A stretch of DNA of 45,446 bases from CAYYJS01 sp964472315. GTDB taxonomy: Bacteria > Verrucomicrobiota > Kiritimatiellia > UBA8416. This document shows positions 1-7,948 of this stretch, in pieces. Both the position numbers and the translations under genes were made by a program. The notes under the pieces were generated by a model, which saw only the letters and a program-made list of their open reading frames with translations, was not told the origin of the DNA and did not search any database. Location: positions 1 through 45,446 of the forward strand of contig CAYYJS010000026.1 in NCBI GenBank assembly GCA_964472315.1, given 5' to 3'. Every line of letters begins with the position of its first letter. Within the stretch, counting starts at the first letter, position 1.

Positions 1-544
1 TCCACGCGCCCGGCGGGTTGGTGCTGCCGCTTCCGGCGACCAGGTCGGCAAGCTGACTGATGTACGCGGGAATGGCGCCGGTCGGCATCAGCGTGAAACC
101 CAGCCGTTGACGGCCCGGATCCCGGTCGGCGTACCAATTCGTCAAGGCGGCCCCGGACAGCCAGCCGGGCGGCTCGCCATAGGCATCCTCGATCCATGCC
201 TCCGGGTAGCCGGCGATGCTGACAACCGAGGTATGCGCCGGCACGCCGTCGGCGTTGTGGTAGACCCGAAATCTCGTGCTATCGCCTTCCTCGCTCACCT
301 CGCCAGGATACGCCACGACCGTACCGTTTGTCACGGGCGCAAAGCCCGCCGGAAAGGTGTTGGTGAAGTCGGGCGTGAAGCCGACCAGTCCCAGCCAGTT
401 GCCGAAGGTATACGGCCCCGGCGGCACGAGCGTGGCGGCGGTACGGTTGGTGTAGGCGACATCGACCAAGGCTTCCAGATCGGCAAGAGTGTCGACGACG
501 GCCGGCTCATCGGCCCGCAGCCCGACCGCCAACAGCGCCGCCAT
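1..544 (-). CDS. Secreted hypothetical protein, C-terminus beyond the window; start disturbed by poly-G tract
   Basis: This minus-strand frame is open from 544 to the left edge and is therefore truncated. It starts MAALLAVGLRADEPAVVDTL, which looks like the hydrophobic core of a signal peptide followed by an acidic mature start. The next 160 residues are rich in Gly, Thr, Asn, Trp and Tyr, as in secreted or extracellular proteins; I do not recognise the family. No good ribosome site precedes the ATG at 544. Directly upstream is a run of nine G (plus-strand C, 557-565). With eight G the frame would continue upstream through MTLRGGLLAG (ATG at 575), and perhaps to the ATG at 596 preceded by GGGGAG, giving a complete signal peptide. 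As read, that upstream frame is shifted. This could be an assembly error, a pseudogene or a slippage switch. Codon use matches its neighbours. Confidence 0.6.
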   Translation of the reverse strand, partial: MAALLAVGLRADEPAVVDTLADLEALVDVAYTNRTAATLVPPGPYTFGNWLGLVGFTPDFTNTFPAGFAPVTNGTVVAYPGEVSEEGDSTRFRVYHNADGVPAHTSVVSIAGYPEAWIEDAYGEPPGWLSGAALTNWYADRDPGRQRLGFTLMPTGAIPAYISQLADLVAGSGSTNPPGAW

Positions 545-813
545 CCCGGCTAAAAGCCCCCCCCCTGAGTGTCATTCCCGCCAATCCCCGCACCATGGTT
601 GCCGCTCCCCGCCGTCGTTGTTCCAGTTGTCTTTCATTGCCACGGTTCCCGCCGTCGCGCCAGCGTCCGCATTGAGACAACGACACATTGCCTAATGTGT
701 GCGGCAGACGCAAGCGTATTCTTCACGCGGCGCACGATTTCTCGAATCGCCGTCGTGTGGGGCTTTCGGGAACTTGTCCAATATCCAACACGGAACTCCC
801 AATATCCTTGGTC

Positions 814-843
814 ATTGGACATTCCTTGTTGGCTGTTGGGTGT
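814..843 (-). repeat. 30-bp dispersed intergenic repeat, copy 1
   Basis: The reverse complement of this stretch is identical over 30 bp to 11164-11193. It starts ACACCCAACAGCC and ends GGAATGTCCAAT. Shorter related pieces lie at 998-1014 and 11132-11146. All copies are intergenic. Confidence 0.85.
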
Positions 844-1096
844 GACAGCGCCCTCCAAGGCGAGTGCCGCGTTGCACGCGGCCGGCCTGCGTCCGGGGCG
901 CGTTTCGGAGAAACGTGCCTACTCCCAGTACGCCCGGATCTCCGAGACGGGCGTTCTCTCTCCCGCGTCCCAACGCTCAACCCCCGTGGGCATCGACGCC
1001 CAACAGCCAACAAGCGGGCTGCGATTGGCCTCTTGGGGATGTGTCTCGGCTCCAGGGGCGCTGGAGCGGGAGCGCAGTCGATGCCACGGTCGCACG

Positions 1097-1132
1097 GTCG
1101 CTTTTCATGTCGCTTTTCATGTCGCTTTTCAT
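1097..1132. repeat. 12-bp tandem repeat, three copies
   Basis: The unit GTCGCTTTTCAT occurs three times in perfect tandem, about 100 bp upstream of the ThuA-like gene. No function is apparent. Confidence 0.85.
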
Positions 1133-1232
1133 TGACGCCGGCCATGGGAGGGTTCACCATTGCATGCAATTTTTCCGGCGCGGGGACATCGGTTTCCGCA
1201 CGAGGAAGGATCGTGCAGCAAAAGGATTCGGA

Positions 1233-1928
1233 ATGACTAAGGCGCCAAAGGCTCTGCTGGTATATGGCGGATGGAATGGGCATGAACCGAAGGCGTGCGC
1301 CGAGCGGTTCGCGGCTTGGATGACCACGCGAGGGTTCGCGGTGACGGTGAAGGACTCGCTGGACGCCTACCTCGATGCCGAGGTCATGAAGGACGTGACG
1401 GTGATCCTGCCGATCTGGACGATGGGGCAGATTACCGGCGAGCAGCGCAAGGCGCTGTGCGCCGCCGTGGCGTCCGGTGTCGGCCTCGCGGGCTGGCACG
1501 GCGGCATGTGCGATGCCTTCCGCAGCGATACGGAATACCAGTTCATGACCGGCGGACAATGGGTGGCTCATCCGGGCGGCGTGATCCCGTACCGTGTGGA
1601 CGGCTTGAGTCAGGTGTGCCCGATCACGAGCGGGCTGCGGCCTTTCGCCATGTTGTCGGAGCAGTACTACATGCATACCGATCCGGGCAATAACGTGCTG
1701 GCGTGGACGACGTTCAGCGGTGAACACGGCAACTGTCCCTGGATCGAAGGCACGCGGATGCCGGTCGCGTGGACGCGCCGGTGGGGCCAGGGCCGGGTGT
1801 TCTACACCTCGCTTGGCCATGTCGACAAGGACTTCGATGTGCCGGAGGCGTTCGAGATCGCCAAGCGGGGCATCCAATGGGCGGCCGGACTGCCGATCGT
1901 CCAGGAATATGCGAGTGCGGGTAAGTAA
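1233..1928 (+). CDS. ThuA-like domain protein
   Basis: The 231-residue product looks like the ThuA (trehalose utilisation) family, a class I glutamine-amidotransferase-like fold common in carbohydrate-catabolic clusters. The pattern is visible in LLVYGGWNGHEPKAC near the N-terminus, the central GLAGWHGGMCDAFR, and a C-terminal segment with GRVFYTSLGHVDKDF. There is no signal peptide, so it is probably cytoplasmic. The ATG at 1233 was chosen because AAAGGA lies just upstream and the family similarity begins at once; the frame is open further upstream without a plausible start. The gene is followed 14 bases later by a Gfo/Idh/MocA oxidoreductase, a common partnership in sugar-derivative metabolism, so the two are probably co-transcribed. 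The substrate and the exact reaction are unknown. Confidence 0.88.
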   Translation: MTKAPKALLVYGGWNGHEPKACAERFAAWMTTRGFAVTVKDSLDAYLDAEVMKDVTVILPIWTMGQITGEQRKALCAAVASGVGLAGWHGGMCDAFRSDTEYQFMTGGQWVAHPGGVIPYRVDGLSQVCPITSGLRPFAMLSEQYYMHTDPGNNVLAWTTFSGEHGNCPWIEGTRMPVAWTRRWGQGRVFYTSLGHVDKDFDVPEAFEIAKRGIQWAAGLPIVQEYASAGK

Positions 1929-1942
1929 GGAGCGTCAACGTC

Positions 1943-2977
1943 ATGGCAAAGTTCAAGAAAGCTTCGGATATCAAAGTCGGGTGCATCGGTTACGGTGGCG
2001 CGTTCAACATGGGGAAGGCTCATCTCAACGAGATGGCGAAGGCGGGCATGACCCCGACCGCGGTGGCCGAGATCGATTCCGCGCGACTGGCGGTGGCGGC
2101 GACCGAGTTCCCCGGCATCGAGACGTACACGGACGTGGCCGCGATGCTGCGGAAGTCGGCGGTGAACCTGTTGGCGATCATCACGCCGCACGACACGCAC
2201 GCGAAGCTGTCGTTGCAGTGCCTGCGGGCGGGGCGGCATGTCGTATGCGAGAAGCCGCTGGCCATTACGACCAAGGAATGCGACACGATGATCCGCGAAG
2301 CGGCGAAGCGCAAGCTCGTCATCTCCACGTACCACAACCGGCACTGGGACGGGAACATCCTCGAAGCGGTCAAACGTATCCGCGAAGGCGTGCTGGGCGA
2401 TCTCGTACGCGTCGAGTGCCGCATGGGCGGATATGGCAAACCCGGCGACTGGTGGCGCTCGAGCCGGAGCATCTCGGGCGGCATTCTCTATGACTGGGGC
2501 GTCCACCTGCTGGAATATGCCTTGCAGGTGATCGACTCCGAGATGACCGAAGTCAGCGGCTTCGCGCATGCGGGTTTCTGGTCGGCGCAGACCAAATGGG
2601 GTGCGGACGGCAACGAGGATGAGGCCTCGGCGGTTGTGCGGTTCAAGTCCGGCTGCCTGCTGAATCTGCGGATTTCCGCCATCGAATCGAACGCGAAGCC
2701 AGGCATCGTCGAGTTTGTCGGCACGAAGGGATCCTATGTGATGGAGGGGGGCGGTTTTGAACTGTTCGAGCATCCGGTGTCCGGCGAGACGCGGGTCACG
2801 CGCGCCCGCAACCCGGCGAGCGAAGGCTGGCGCCTGTATCAGAACGTCGCCGACCACCTGACCAAAGGCACGCCGTTGGCCATCACTGGCGAATGGGCCC
2901 GCCGCCCGATCCACATTCTGGATTTGGCGGTGCGGAGCGCGGCGCTTGGTCGTGCCTTGCCCGCGCGCCACGGGTGA
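1943..2977 (+). CDS. Gfo/Idh/MocA family oxidoreductase
   Basis: The 344-residue product is an NAD(P)-dependent oxidoreductase of the glucose-fructose oxidoreductase/inositol dehydrogenase type. The N-terminal Rossmann fold shows GCIGYGGAFNMGKAH (about residues 11-25) and the family motif CEKPLAIT (about 103-110). The C-terminal alpha/beta domain includes YDWGVHLLEYAL, whose Asp and His are typical of the catalytic region. The length is normal. AAGGAG at 1927-1932 overlaps the stop of the ThuA-like gene and precedes the ATG, which indicates translational coupling. It probably acts on a sugar or cyclitol in the cytoplasm; the substrate cannot be read from sequence. Confidence 0.92.
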   Translation: MAKFKKASDIKVGCIGYGGAFNMGKAHLNEMAKAGMTPTAVAEIDSARLAVAATEFPGIETYTDVAAMLRKSAVNLLAIITPHDTHAKLSLQCLRAGRHVVCEKPLAITTKECDTMIREAAKRKLVISTYHNRHWDGNILEAVKRIREGVLGDLVRVECRMGGYGKPGDWWRSSRSISGGILYDWGVHLLEYALQVIDSEMTEVSGFAHAGFWSAQTKWGADGNEDEASAVVRFKSGCLLNLRISAIESNAKPGIVEFVGTKGSYVMEGGGFELFEHPVSGETRVTRARNPASEGWRLYQNVADHLTKGTPLAITGEWARRPIHILDLAVRSAALGRALPARHG

Positions 2978-3045
2978 TCGGCAATCGGGGATATTCCCCG
3001 ACTGGAGAACCAAGGCCGATTTTTTACCATCGGAAGGAGAAAGCC

Positions 3046-4629
3046 ATGCAGAGGCCTGTCGTGTTGATCATCCGTGACGGATGGGGGATCAACGAGAGAA
3101 CCGAAGGGAACGCCGTTGCCGCGGCGGCTACGCCGAATGTCGACCGTTACAAGGCGGCGTATCCTTGGACCGTGCTCGATTGCGCCGGCGAACCGGTGGG
3201 GTTGCCGGAGGGATATCAGGGCTCCAGCGAGGTCGGGCACCTCAACATGGGGGCCGGGCGGATCGTGATCCAGGAGTTGAAGCGTATCGACGATGCGCTG
3301 AGCGATGGGACGCTGTTCCGGTTGCCCAAATGGGCCGCGTTCGTCGGTGCGTGGCGGCGCGGCGGCGGGCGGTTGCATCTGCTCGGCCTGTTGCAGGATG
3401 AGGGCGTGCATGCGCACCAGGAGCACCTGTTCAAGATCATGCGGCGGGCGCGCGCCGACTTCCCGGCGGGGGAGATTGTCATCCATCCGTTTCTGGATGG
3501 GCGTGACACGCCGCCGCGCAGTACGCTCGAGTATCTGGCCAGGTTGCGCACCGTCATGGATGAAGTCGGCCGTTGCCGCATCGGCACGGTGATGGGGCGT
3601 TACTACGCGATGGACCGCTCCCAGAAATGGAAGCTGACGGATACGGCCTATCATTGCATCGTGACCGGCGCGGGGCGCACGGCCGGGTCGGCCGAGGCGG
3701 CGGTCCGGGAATCGTATGCCGGGGATCGGACGCCGGACGGCGTCGAGATGTTCGACGAGTACATCCCGCCTTACCGTATCGGCGACTACGATGGCGTGCG
3801 TGACGGGGATTGCGTCTTCCATACGAACTACCGGCAGGATCGCGCGATCCAGCTCACGCTCGCGTTCGTGGACCCGAAGTACCGCGGCACTCTGAAGGTC
3901 AGGCCGAAGGTCAGCTACCTCGGTTTCACGCGCTACTACGACGAGTTCACCGAGTACCTGATGGGCCCGATGGACGCGGGCGGCGGGATGGACAACCTCC
4001 TGGGCGAGGTCATCGCCGCGGCCGGTATCCGACAGCTCCGCATCGCCGAAACCCAGAAGTTCCGGCACGTCACGAGTTTCTTCAACGGCAAGTCCACGAC
4101 GCCATACAAGGGCGAAGACCAGGTGGAAGTGCCGAGTCGGTTCGATCCGGCCACGTTTGCCAGCCATCCGGAAATGGAGGCTTACAACGTGACCGACGAG
4201 TTGTTGCGTCGTCTGTCGGACAACCCGTACGGCTTTATCGCGGTCAACTACGCCAATGGCGACATGGTCGGGCATACCGGGGATTTCGACGCGGCGCGGC
4301 GCGCGATCGAAGTCGTTGACGAGTGCCTCGGCCGGCTCGTTTCGCGGTGCCTGGAGTTGAACGCCCATATCCTGATCACCGCCGATCACGGTAACTCCGA
4401 AGAGATGATCGACTACGAGACCGGCATGACCAAGACCAGCCACACGTTGAACCCCGTGGAACTGATCTACGTGGCCCGGGATGCGGCCGGGCGTACGTTG
4501 GCGCCGCGCGGCAAGTTGTCGGATATCGCGCCGACGGTGCTTTGTCTGCTTGGCCTGCCCGTGCCGGCGGAGATGACGGCGGATAACCTTGTCGTCGGCA
4601 TTGGGACGTATGGCAAACCTGTTCGATAG
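3046..4629 (+). CDS. gpmI: 2,3-bisphosphoglycerate-independent phosphoglycerate mutase
   Basis: This enzyme interconverts 3- and 2-phosphoglycerate in glycolysis using two Mn ions and a phosphoserine. The 527 residues have the expected layout: the metal site DGWGIN near the N-terminus, the catalytic serine in GSSEVGHLNMGAGR (Ser61; the usual NSEVGH reads SSEVGH), DGRDTPPRS, GRYYAMDR, NYRQDRAIQLT, and the second metal cluster ADHGNSEEM near the C-terminus. GGAAGGAGA (3032-3040) sits six bases before the ATG. The 68 bases after the oxidoreductase gene contain no obvious terminator. The 3' end overlaps the start of the downstream amidase gene by 20 bases. Confidence 0.97.
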   Translation: MQRPVVLIIRDGWGINERTEGNAVAAAATPNVDRYKAAYPWTVLDCAGEPVGLPEGYQGSSEVGHLNMGAGRIVIQELKRIDDALSDGTLFRLPKWAAFVGAWRRGGGRLHLLGLLQDEGVHAHQEHLFKIMRRARADFPAGEIVIHPFLDGRDTPPRSTLEYLARLRTVMDEVGRCRIGTVMGRYYAMDRSQKWKLTDTAYHCIVTGAGRTAGSAEAAVRESYAGDRTPDGVEMFDEYIPPYRIGDYDGVRDGDCVFHTNYRQDRAIQLTLAFVDPKYRGTLKVRPKVSYLGFTRYYDEFTEYLMGPMDAGGGMDNLLGEVIAAAGIRQLRIAETQKFRHVTSFFNGKSTTPYKGEDQVEVPSRFDPATFASHPEMEAYNVTDELLRRLSDNPYGFIAVNYANGDMVGHTGDFDAARRAIEVVDECLGRLVSRCLELNAHILITADHGNSEEMIDYETGMTKTSHTLNPVELIYVARDAAGRTLAPRGKLSDIAPTVLCLLGLPVPAEMTADNLVVGIGTYGKPVR

Positions 4630-5836
4630 GCGGTTCGGGCTGGCGATGACGGTCGCCGCGGCGATGCTGTGCCCGGCGGGGATGGGCGCGCTCGACATTA
4701 CCGACGCATATAGTCCGCGGAATACCGAACGGCCGCAGCGCAAGTCGACGCGGTTCATCGTCCTGCACACGACGGAAGGGCCGCTGAAGGGGTCGTTGGA
4801 CAAGATACGGCGGAACGGGGAGGCGCATTACGTCGTGGCCCCTAACGGCGCCGTCTACCGGTGCATCGCCAAGCACCGCATGGCCTGGCATTCCGGCCGC
4901 AGCATGTGGGACGGGTTGACCAACCTGGACCTCTGCTCGATCGGCATCGAAGTGGTCGGTTATCACAACCAGGACATCTCGGAGTCGCAGTACGTGGCGT
5001 TGCGGGAATTGCTGAAGGAACTCAAGGCGGCCTACAACGTGCCCGACGATCGGGTGCTGACGCACTCGATGGTCGCCTATGGGGCGCCGAATCGCTGGCA
5101 TACGCATTCGCATCGCGGGCGCAAACGCTGTGGCATGCAGTTCGCGCGGGCGTCGGTGCGCCGGAAACTCGGGTTGGCGAGCCAGCCGCTGTTCGATCCG
5201 GATGTGCGGGCGGGACGGTTGGTGAATGCCGATCCGTACCTGGCGAAGGTTCTTTACGGAACGGCTCACGAACAGGATGTGGCCGTGACCCGGTTTACGG
5301 CGGAAGATACCTTCGTCGTCTCCAAAACGCGGTCCGCCTGGGATATCGCGCGCGATCAGTACAACAGCGCCGAGACGGTTTACGTCTACCCCGACGGCAC
5401 GCGCAAGCGCGGTCATGAGATCACCAATTGGAAGGCGATGCAGATTGGCGTCCGCGTGATCATGTCGCAGTCCCCGAACGAGAATGAGCCCGAAGGGGTG
5501 CGGATCATCGGGCGTGACGGCGACACCGTCGCCGATATCGCGGGCACCGAGTACAACACGGCGCGAACGATCTATTTTCTTGCCGACGGTCGGGTCAAAC
5601 AAGGCAACGAACTGACGGATGCCCAACTCCGGGCGCTGCCTTCCGGCACGCGACTGCTGGTGGGGTACGCGCACGGCGGCTATGTGACCGCGCGGCGTTC
5701 CGCCTTCGACATCTGCGGCGAGAAATGGGACTACGCATCGACCTACTATCGCCTGGCCGACGGCGCCCTGAAGTCCGGCGACCAGATCGACGCGAAATCC
5801 ATCCCGCCGAGAACGATGGTGTTCTTCCGGCAATAG
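4610..5836 (+). CDS. Secreted N-acetylmuramoyl-L-alanine amidase (Amidase_2) with triple C-terminal repeat
   Basis: The 408-residue product starts with a signal peptide (hydrophobic FGLAMTVAAAMLCPAGMGA). The Amidase_2/PGRP domain follows at about residues 40-185: FIVLHTTEG holds the first zinc histidine, HYVVAPNGAVYRC the substrate-loop region, IGIEVVGYH a conserved strand, and THSHRGRKRCG the second ligand region. It should cleave the amide bond between MurNAc and the stem peptide in the periplasm. The last 190 residues contain three related segments of about 60-65 residues, each with a Tyr-rich core, 'DG..K.G' and a final hydrophobic strand; this may be a cell-wall or ligand-binding repeat that I do not recognise. 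The ATG at 4610 lies inside gpmI, so the two are likely coupled. Confidence 0.85.
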   Translation: MANLFDRRFGLAMTVAAAMLCPAGMGALDITDAYSPRNTERPQRKSTRFIVLHTTEGPLKGSLDKIRRNGEAHYVVAPNGAVYRCIAKHRMAWHSGRSMWDGLTNLDLCSIGIEVVGYHNQDISESQYVALRELLKELKAAYNVPDDRVLTHSMVAYGAPNRWHTHSHRGRKRCGMQFARASVRRKLGLASQPLFDPDVRAGRLVNADPYLAKVLYGTAHEQDVAVTRFTAEDTFVVSKTRSAWDIARDQYNSAETVYVYPDGTRKRGHEITNWKAMQIGVRVIMSQSPNENEPEGVRIIGRDGDTVADIAGTEYNTARTIYFLADGRVKQGNELTDAQLRALPSGTRLLVGYAHGGYVTARRSAFDICGEKWDYASTYYRLADGALKSGDQIDAKSIPPRTMVFFRQ

Positions 5837-5862
5837 CAAAGCCCGCATTCGTACTACGTGGA

Positions 5863-5891
5863 TTGCATCGGGCGGGGCGTTGCGCTACAGT
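5863..5891 (+). promoter_or_regulatory. Sigma-70-like promoter of the FHA-kinase gene
   Basis: TTGCAT (5863-5868), a 17-bp spacer and TACAGT (5886-5891). The -10 box ends only eight bases before the ATG at 5900, so the transcript would start at or next to the start codon (leaderless). Confidence 0.5.
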
Positions 5892-5899
5892 CCTGGCGC

Positions 5900-7144
5900 A
5901 TGAAACTGGTCTTCACGAGCGGCCCCAATGCCGGCGGTCGGTACACGATCGAGGGCACGATTACCATCGGGCGCGATCCCAGCAACGACATCGAGCTTGC
6001 CGACCACGCGGTTTCGCTTGTGCATTGTCAGGTCACTAGCATCCCCGAACGACGCGAGATCAAGGATCTGGGGTCGACGAATGGCACCTGGGTGAACGGC
6101 ACCCGTGTGGTGAGCCGCTCGCTCGGCGATGGCGACGGGATCGTGCTGGGCGGCTGTCATATTCGCGTCGAAGTGCCCAGCGTGGGAGTCTCGCCGGCGG
6201 TGTTGCCGTCGATTCCCGTCGCCGGTAGCATCGACACTTCGGTGCAATACTTCCTCAAGCGCAAGATCGCCGAAGGCGGCATGGGGGCGATCTACGAAGC
6301 CGAGCAGATCGGCGCGGAAGGCTTCATCAAGCGGGTCGCCATCAAGACGATTCTGCCCGAGTTCGTGTCGAAGCGGGATTTCGTGTCGTCGTTTGTCGGC
6401 GAGGCGCGCCTGGTGGCGAATCTCGTGCACCAGAACATCGTGCAGATCCATCACCTCGGGCGTTACAACGACGGGTACTACATCGCCATGGAATACATCG
6501 ACGGCGTGAACCTGTGCGATTTGACGCGCGAGCATACGCTGCTGAAGCGCGACGTGCCACCCGAGATCGCGGCGTACATCGCCGGTCGCGTCTGTCGCGG
6601 ACTGGCGTACGCCCACGGGAAGTGCGACGAAATCGGTCGTCCGCTGGGGCTTGTGCACCGCGACGTGTCGCCGCGGAATATCATGGTGACGCGCGAGGGC
6701 GAGGTGAAGTTGACCGACTTCGGCGTGGCCAAGGCGGCGCATTTCATGGAACCCGAGGAGGGCATGGTGGTCGGCAGCGTCGAATACATGTCCCCCGAGC
6801 AGGCGCAATGCGGCGTGGTCGACGCTCGCAGCGACCTGTTTTCGCTGGGGCTTGTGCTGTACGAGTTGCTGACCGGGGTACGCGTGTTTCGCTGCGTGGA
6901 CGGCAACATCGAGGCGACGATCGATCGCGTCATCCGGGATGACGTTCCCGACCCGCGGACGTGCAAGCCGGGACTCGGGCAGGAATGGGTCGATGTGCTC
7001 ATGACCTGCCTGGCCCGCGATCCAGCGGCTCGCTTCGCGTCGGCCGACGCGCTCGGCGATGCGCTGGACGCGTTGCTGTCCGCGAGCGGGTCCGGCATGA
7101 CGGCGGGCCGGCTCGCCGACTACGTGCGGGGGCTGCGGGCGTAG
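5900..7144 (+). CDS. FHA domain-serine/threonine protein kinase
   Basis: The N-terminal forkhead-associated domain (about residues 1-90) binds phosphothreonine; it shows GRDPSNDIELADHAVS and STNGTWVNG. An eukaryotic-like kinase domain follows at about 115-400: glycine loop AEGGMG (124-129), VAIK lysine, HRDVSPRN catalytic loop (His253-Asp255), DFG at 273-275, and SVEYMSPEQ after the activation segment. All catalytic residues are present. There is no transmembrane segment, so it is cytoplasmic; HRDVSPRN is typical of the myxobacterial/PVC subset. The ATG at 5900 begins the FHA domain, has no Shine-Dalgarno site, and lies directly behind a promoter, suggesting a leaderless message. RNase III starts 23 bases downstream. 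The targets are unknown. Confidence 0.93.
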   Translation: MKLVFTSGPNAGGRYTIEGTITIGRDPSNDIELADHAVSLVHCQVTSIPERREIKDLGSTNGTWVNGTRVVSRSLGDGDGIVLGGCHIRVEVPSVGVSPAVLPSIPVAGSIDTSVQYFLKRKIAEGGMGAIYEAEQIGAEGFIKRVAIKTILPEFVSKRDFVSSFVGEARLVANLVHQNIVQIHHLGRYNDGYYIAMEYIDGVNLCDLTREHTLLKRDVPPEIAAYIAGRVCRGLAYAHGKCDEIGRPLGLVHRDVSPRNIMVTREGEVKLTDFGVAKAAHFMEPEEGMVVGSVEYMSPEQAQCGVVDARSDLFSLGLVLYELLTGVRVFRCVDGNIEATIDRVIRDDVPDPRTCKPGLGQEWVDVLMTCLARDPAARFASADALGDALDALLSASGSGMTAGRLADYVRGLRA

Positions 7145-7167
7145 CGGGTAGTGTCAAGGGGAGGTCC

Positions 7168-7932
7168 ATGAGACGGTTACTGCGACGAGAATCGCCGTTC
7201 GAGTCACTCGAGCAGGCGATCGGTTATCGCTTCCGCGATACGGATTTGCTGGCGCTGGCGCTGACGCATCCGTCGTACCGTTCCGAGCAGGTGGCGGTGA
7301 CGTCGGACAATCAGCGGCTCGAGTTTCTGGGGGACGCCGTGCTCGGCCAACTGTCGGCGGAGCGGCTGTTCGCCGAGTTTCCGTCGAGTCCGGAGGGCGA
7401 CCTGACGGCCATGCGCAGTCATCTGACCAACGGGCAGACGCTTGCGGCGATCGCGCACGATATCGGCATCGGCGACTTCCTGAACGTGGGCAAGGGCGAG
7501 GAGAACTCGGGCGGCCGACGGCGGCGATCCAACCTGGCGGACGCTCTGGAGGCCATCATCGGCGCGGCCTGGATCGACGGCGGGCGCCGTGCGGTCGACC
7601 GCGTCTTCGCGCATGTCTTCGGCACGCGACTGGCGTCGCTCGTGGGCGATACGCGGCACACGAATCCGAAAGGCATGCTGCAGGAATTCTGTCAGCGGCG
7701 GTGGAACGAGCCGCCGCGGTACCGTGTGCTGTCGGAGGACGGTCCGCCGCATGCGCGGCACTATACGGTCGATGTCGCCCTGCCCGACGGCGCCACCGCG
7801 CAGGGCGCCGGCTCCAGCAAACGCGCCGCCGAGAGCGCCGCCGCCCGCAATCTGCTGGACGCGCTGCCCGAGGCGCAGGTAGATTCCCCCACCGAACCCG
7901 GCGCGGGTGGCGCCGAACCCTTCCGACTCTAA
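7168..7932 (+). CDS. rnc: Ribonuclease III
   Basis: This endonuclease cuts double-stranded RNA in rRNA processing and mRNA turnover. The 254 residues hold the RNase III domain with signature NQRLEFLGDAVLG and the second acidic helix LADALEAIIGAAWIDGG. A C-terminal double-stranded RNA-binding domain starts at NPKGMLQEF and includes the binding helix GAGSSKRAAESAAARNLL. The length is normal plus a short tail. AAGGGGAGG (7156-7164) precedes the ATG at 7168. The gene sits between the FHA-kinase and the UAP1-like gene, in the same direction and with short gaps, probably in one operon. Confidence 0.96.
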   Translation: MRRLLRRESPFESLEQAIGYRFRDTDLLALALTHPSYRSEQVAVTSDNQRLEFLGDAVLGQLSAERLFAEFPSSPEGDLTAMRSHLTNGQTLAAIAHDIGIGDFLNVGKGEENSGGRRRRSNLADALEAIIGAAWIDGGRRAVDRVFAHVFGTRLASLVGDTRHTNPKGMLQEFCQRRWNEPPRYRVLSEDGPPHARHYTVDVALPDGATAQGAGSSKRAAESAAARNLLDALPEAQVDSPTEPGAGGAEPFRL

Positions 7933-7948
7933 CGACAGGAGTATCCGC

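Larger units (their letters stand above)
545..1232. other. Gene-poor interval with repeats
   Basis: About 690 bases between divergent genes with no convincing coding frame; the open frames here lack ribosome sites and family resemblance. It contains a 30-bp element repeated at 11164-11193 in the other orientation, a shorter related piece at 998-1014, and three tandem copies of a 12-bp unit at 1097-1132. Regulatory sequence for the gene at 1233 should lie in its right part, but I see no clear promoter. Confidence 0.6.

Noticed and set aside
2839..4803. Long minus-strand open frame opposite gpmI
   Set aside because: Antisense shadow of a strongly supported enzyme gene in GC-rich DNA; Arg/Pro/His-rich, with no family resemblance. 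The same applies to minus-strand frames at 7556-9244, 8902-11145, 13017-14534, 15367-16878, 37047-38588 and 38270-39838.
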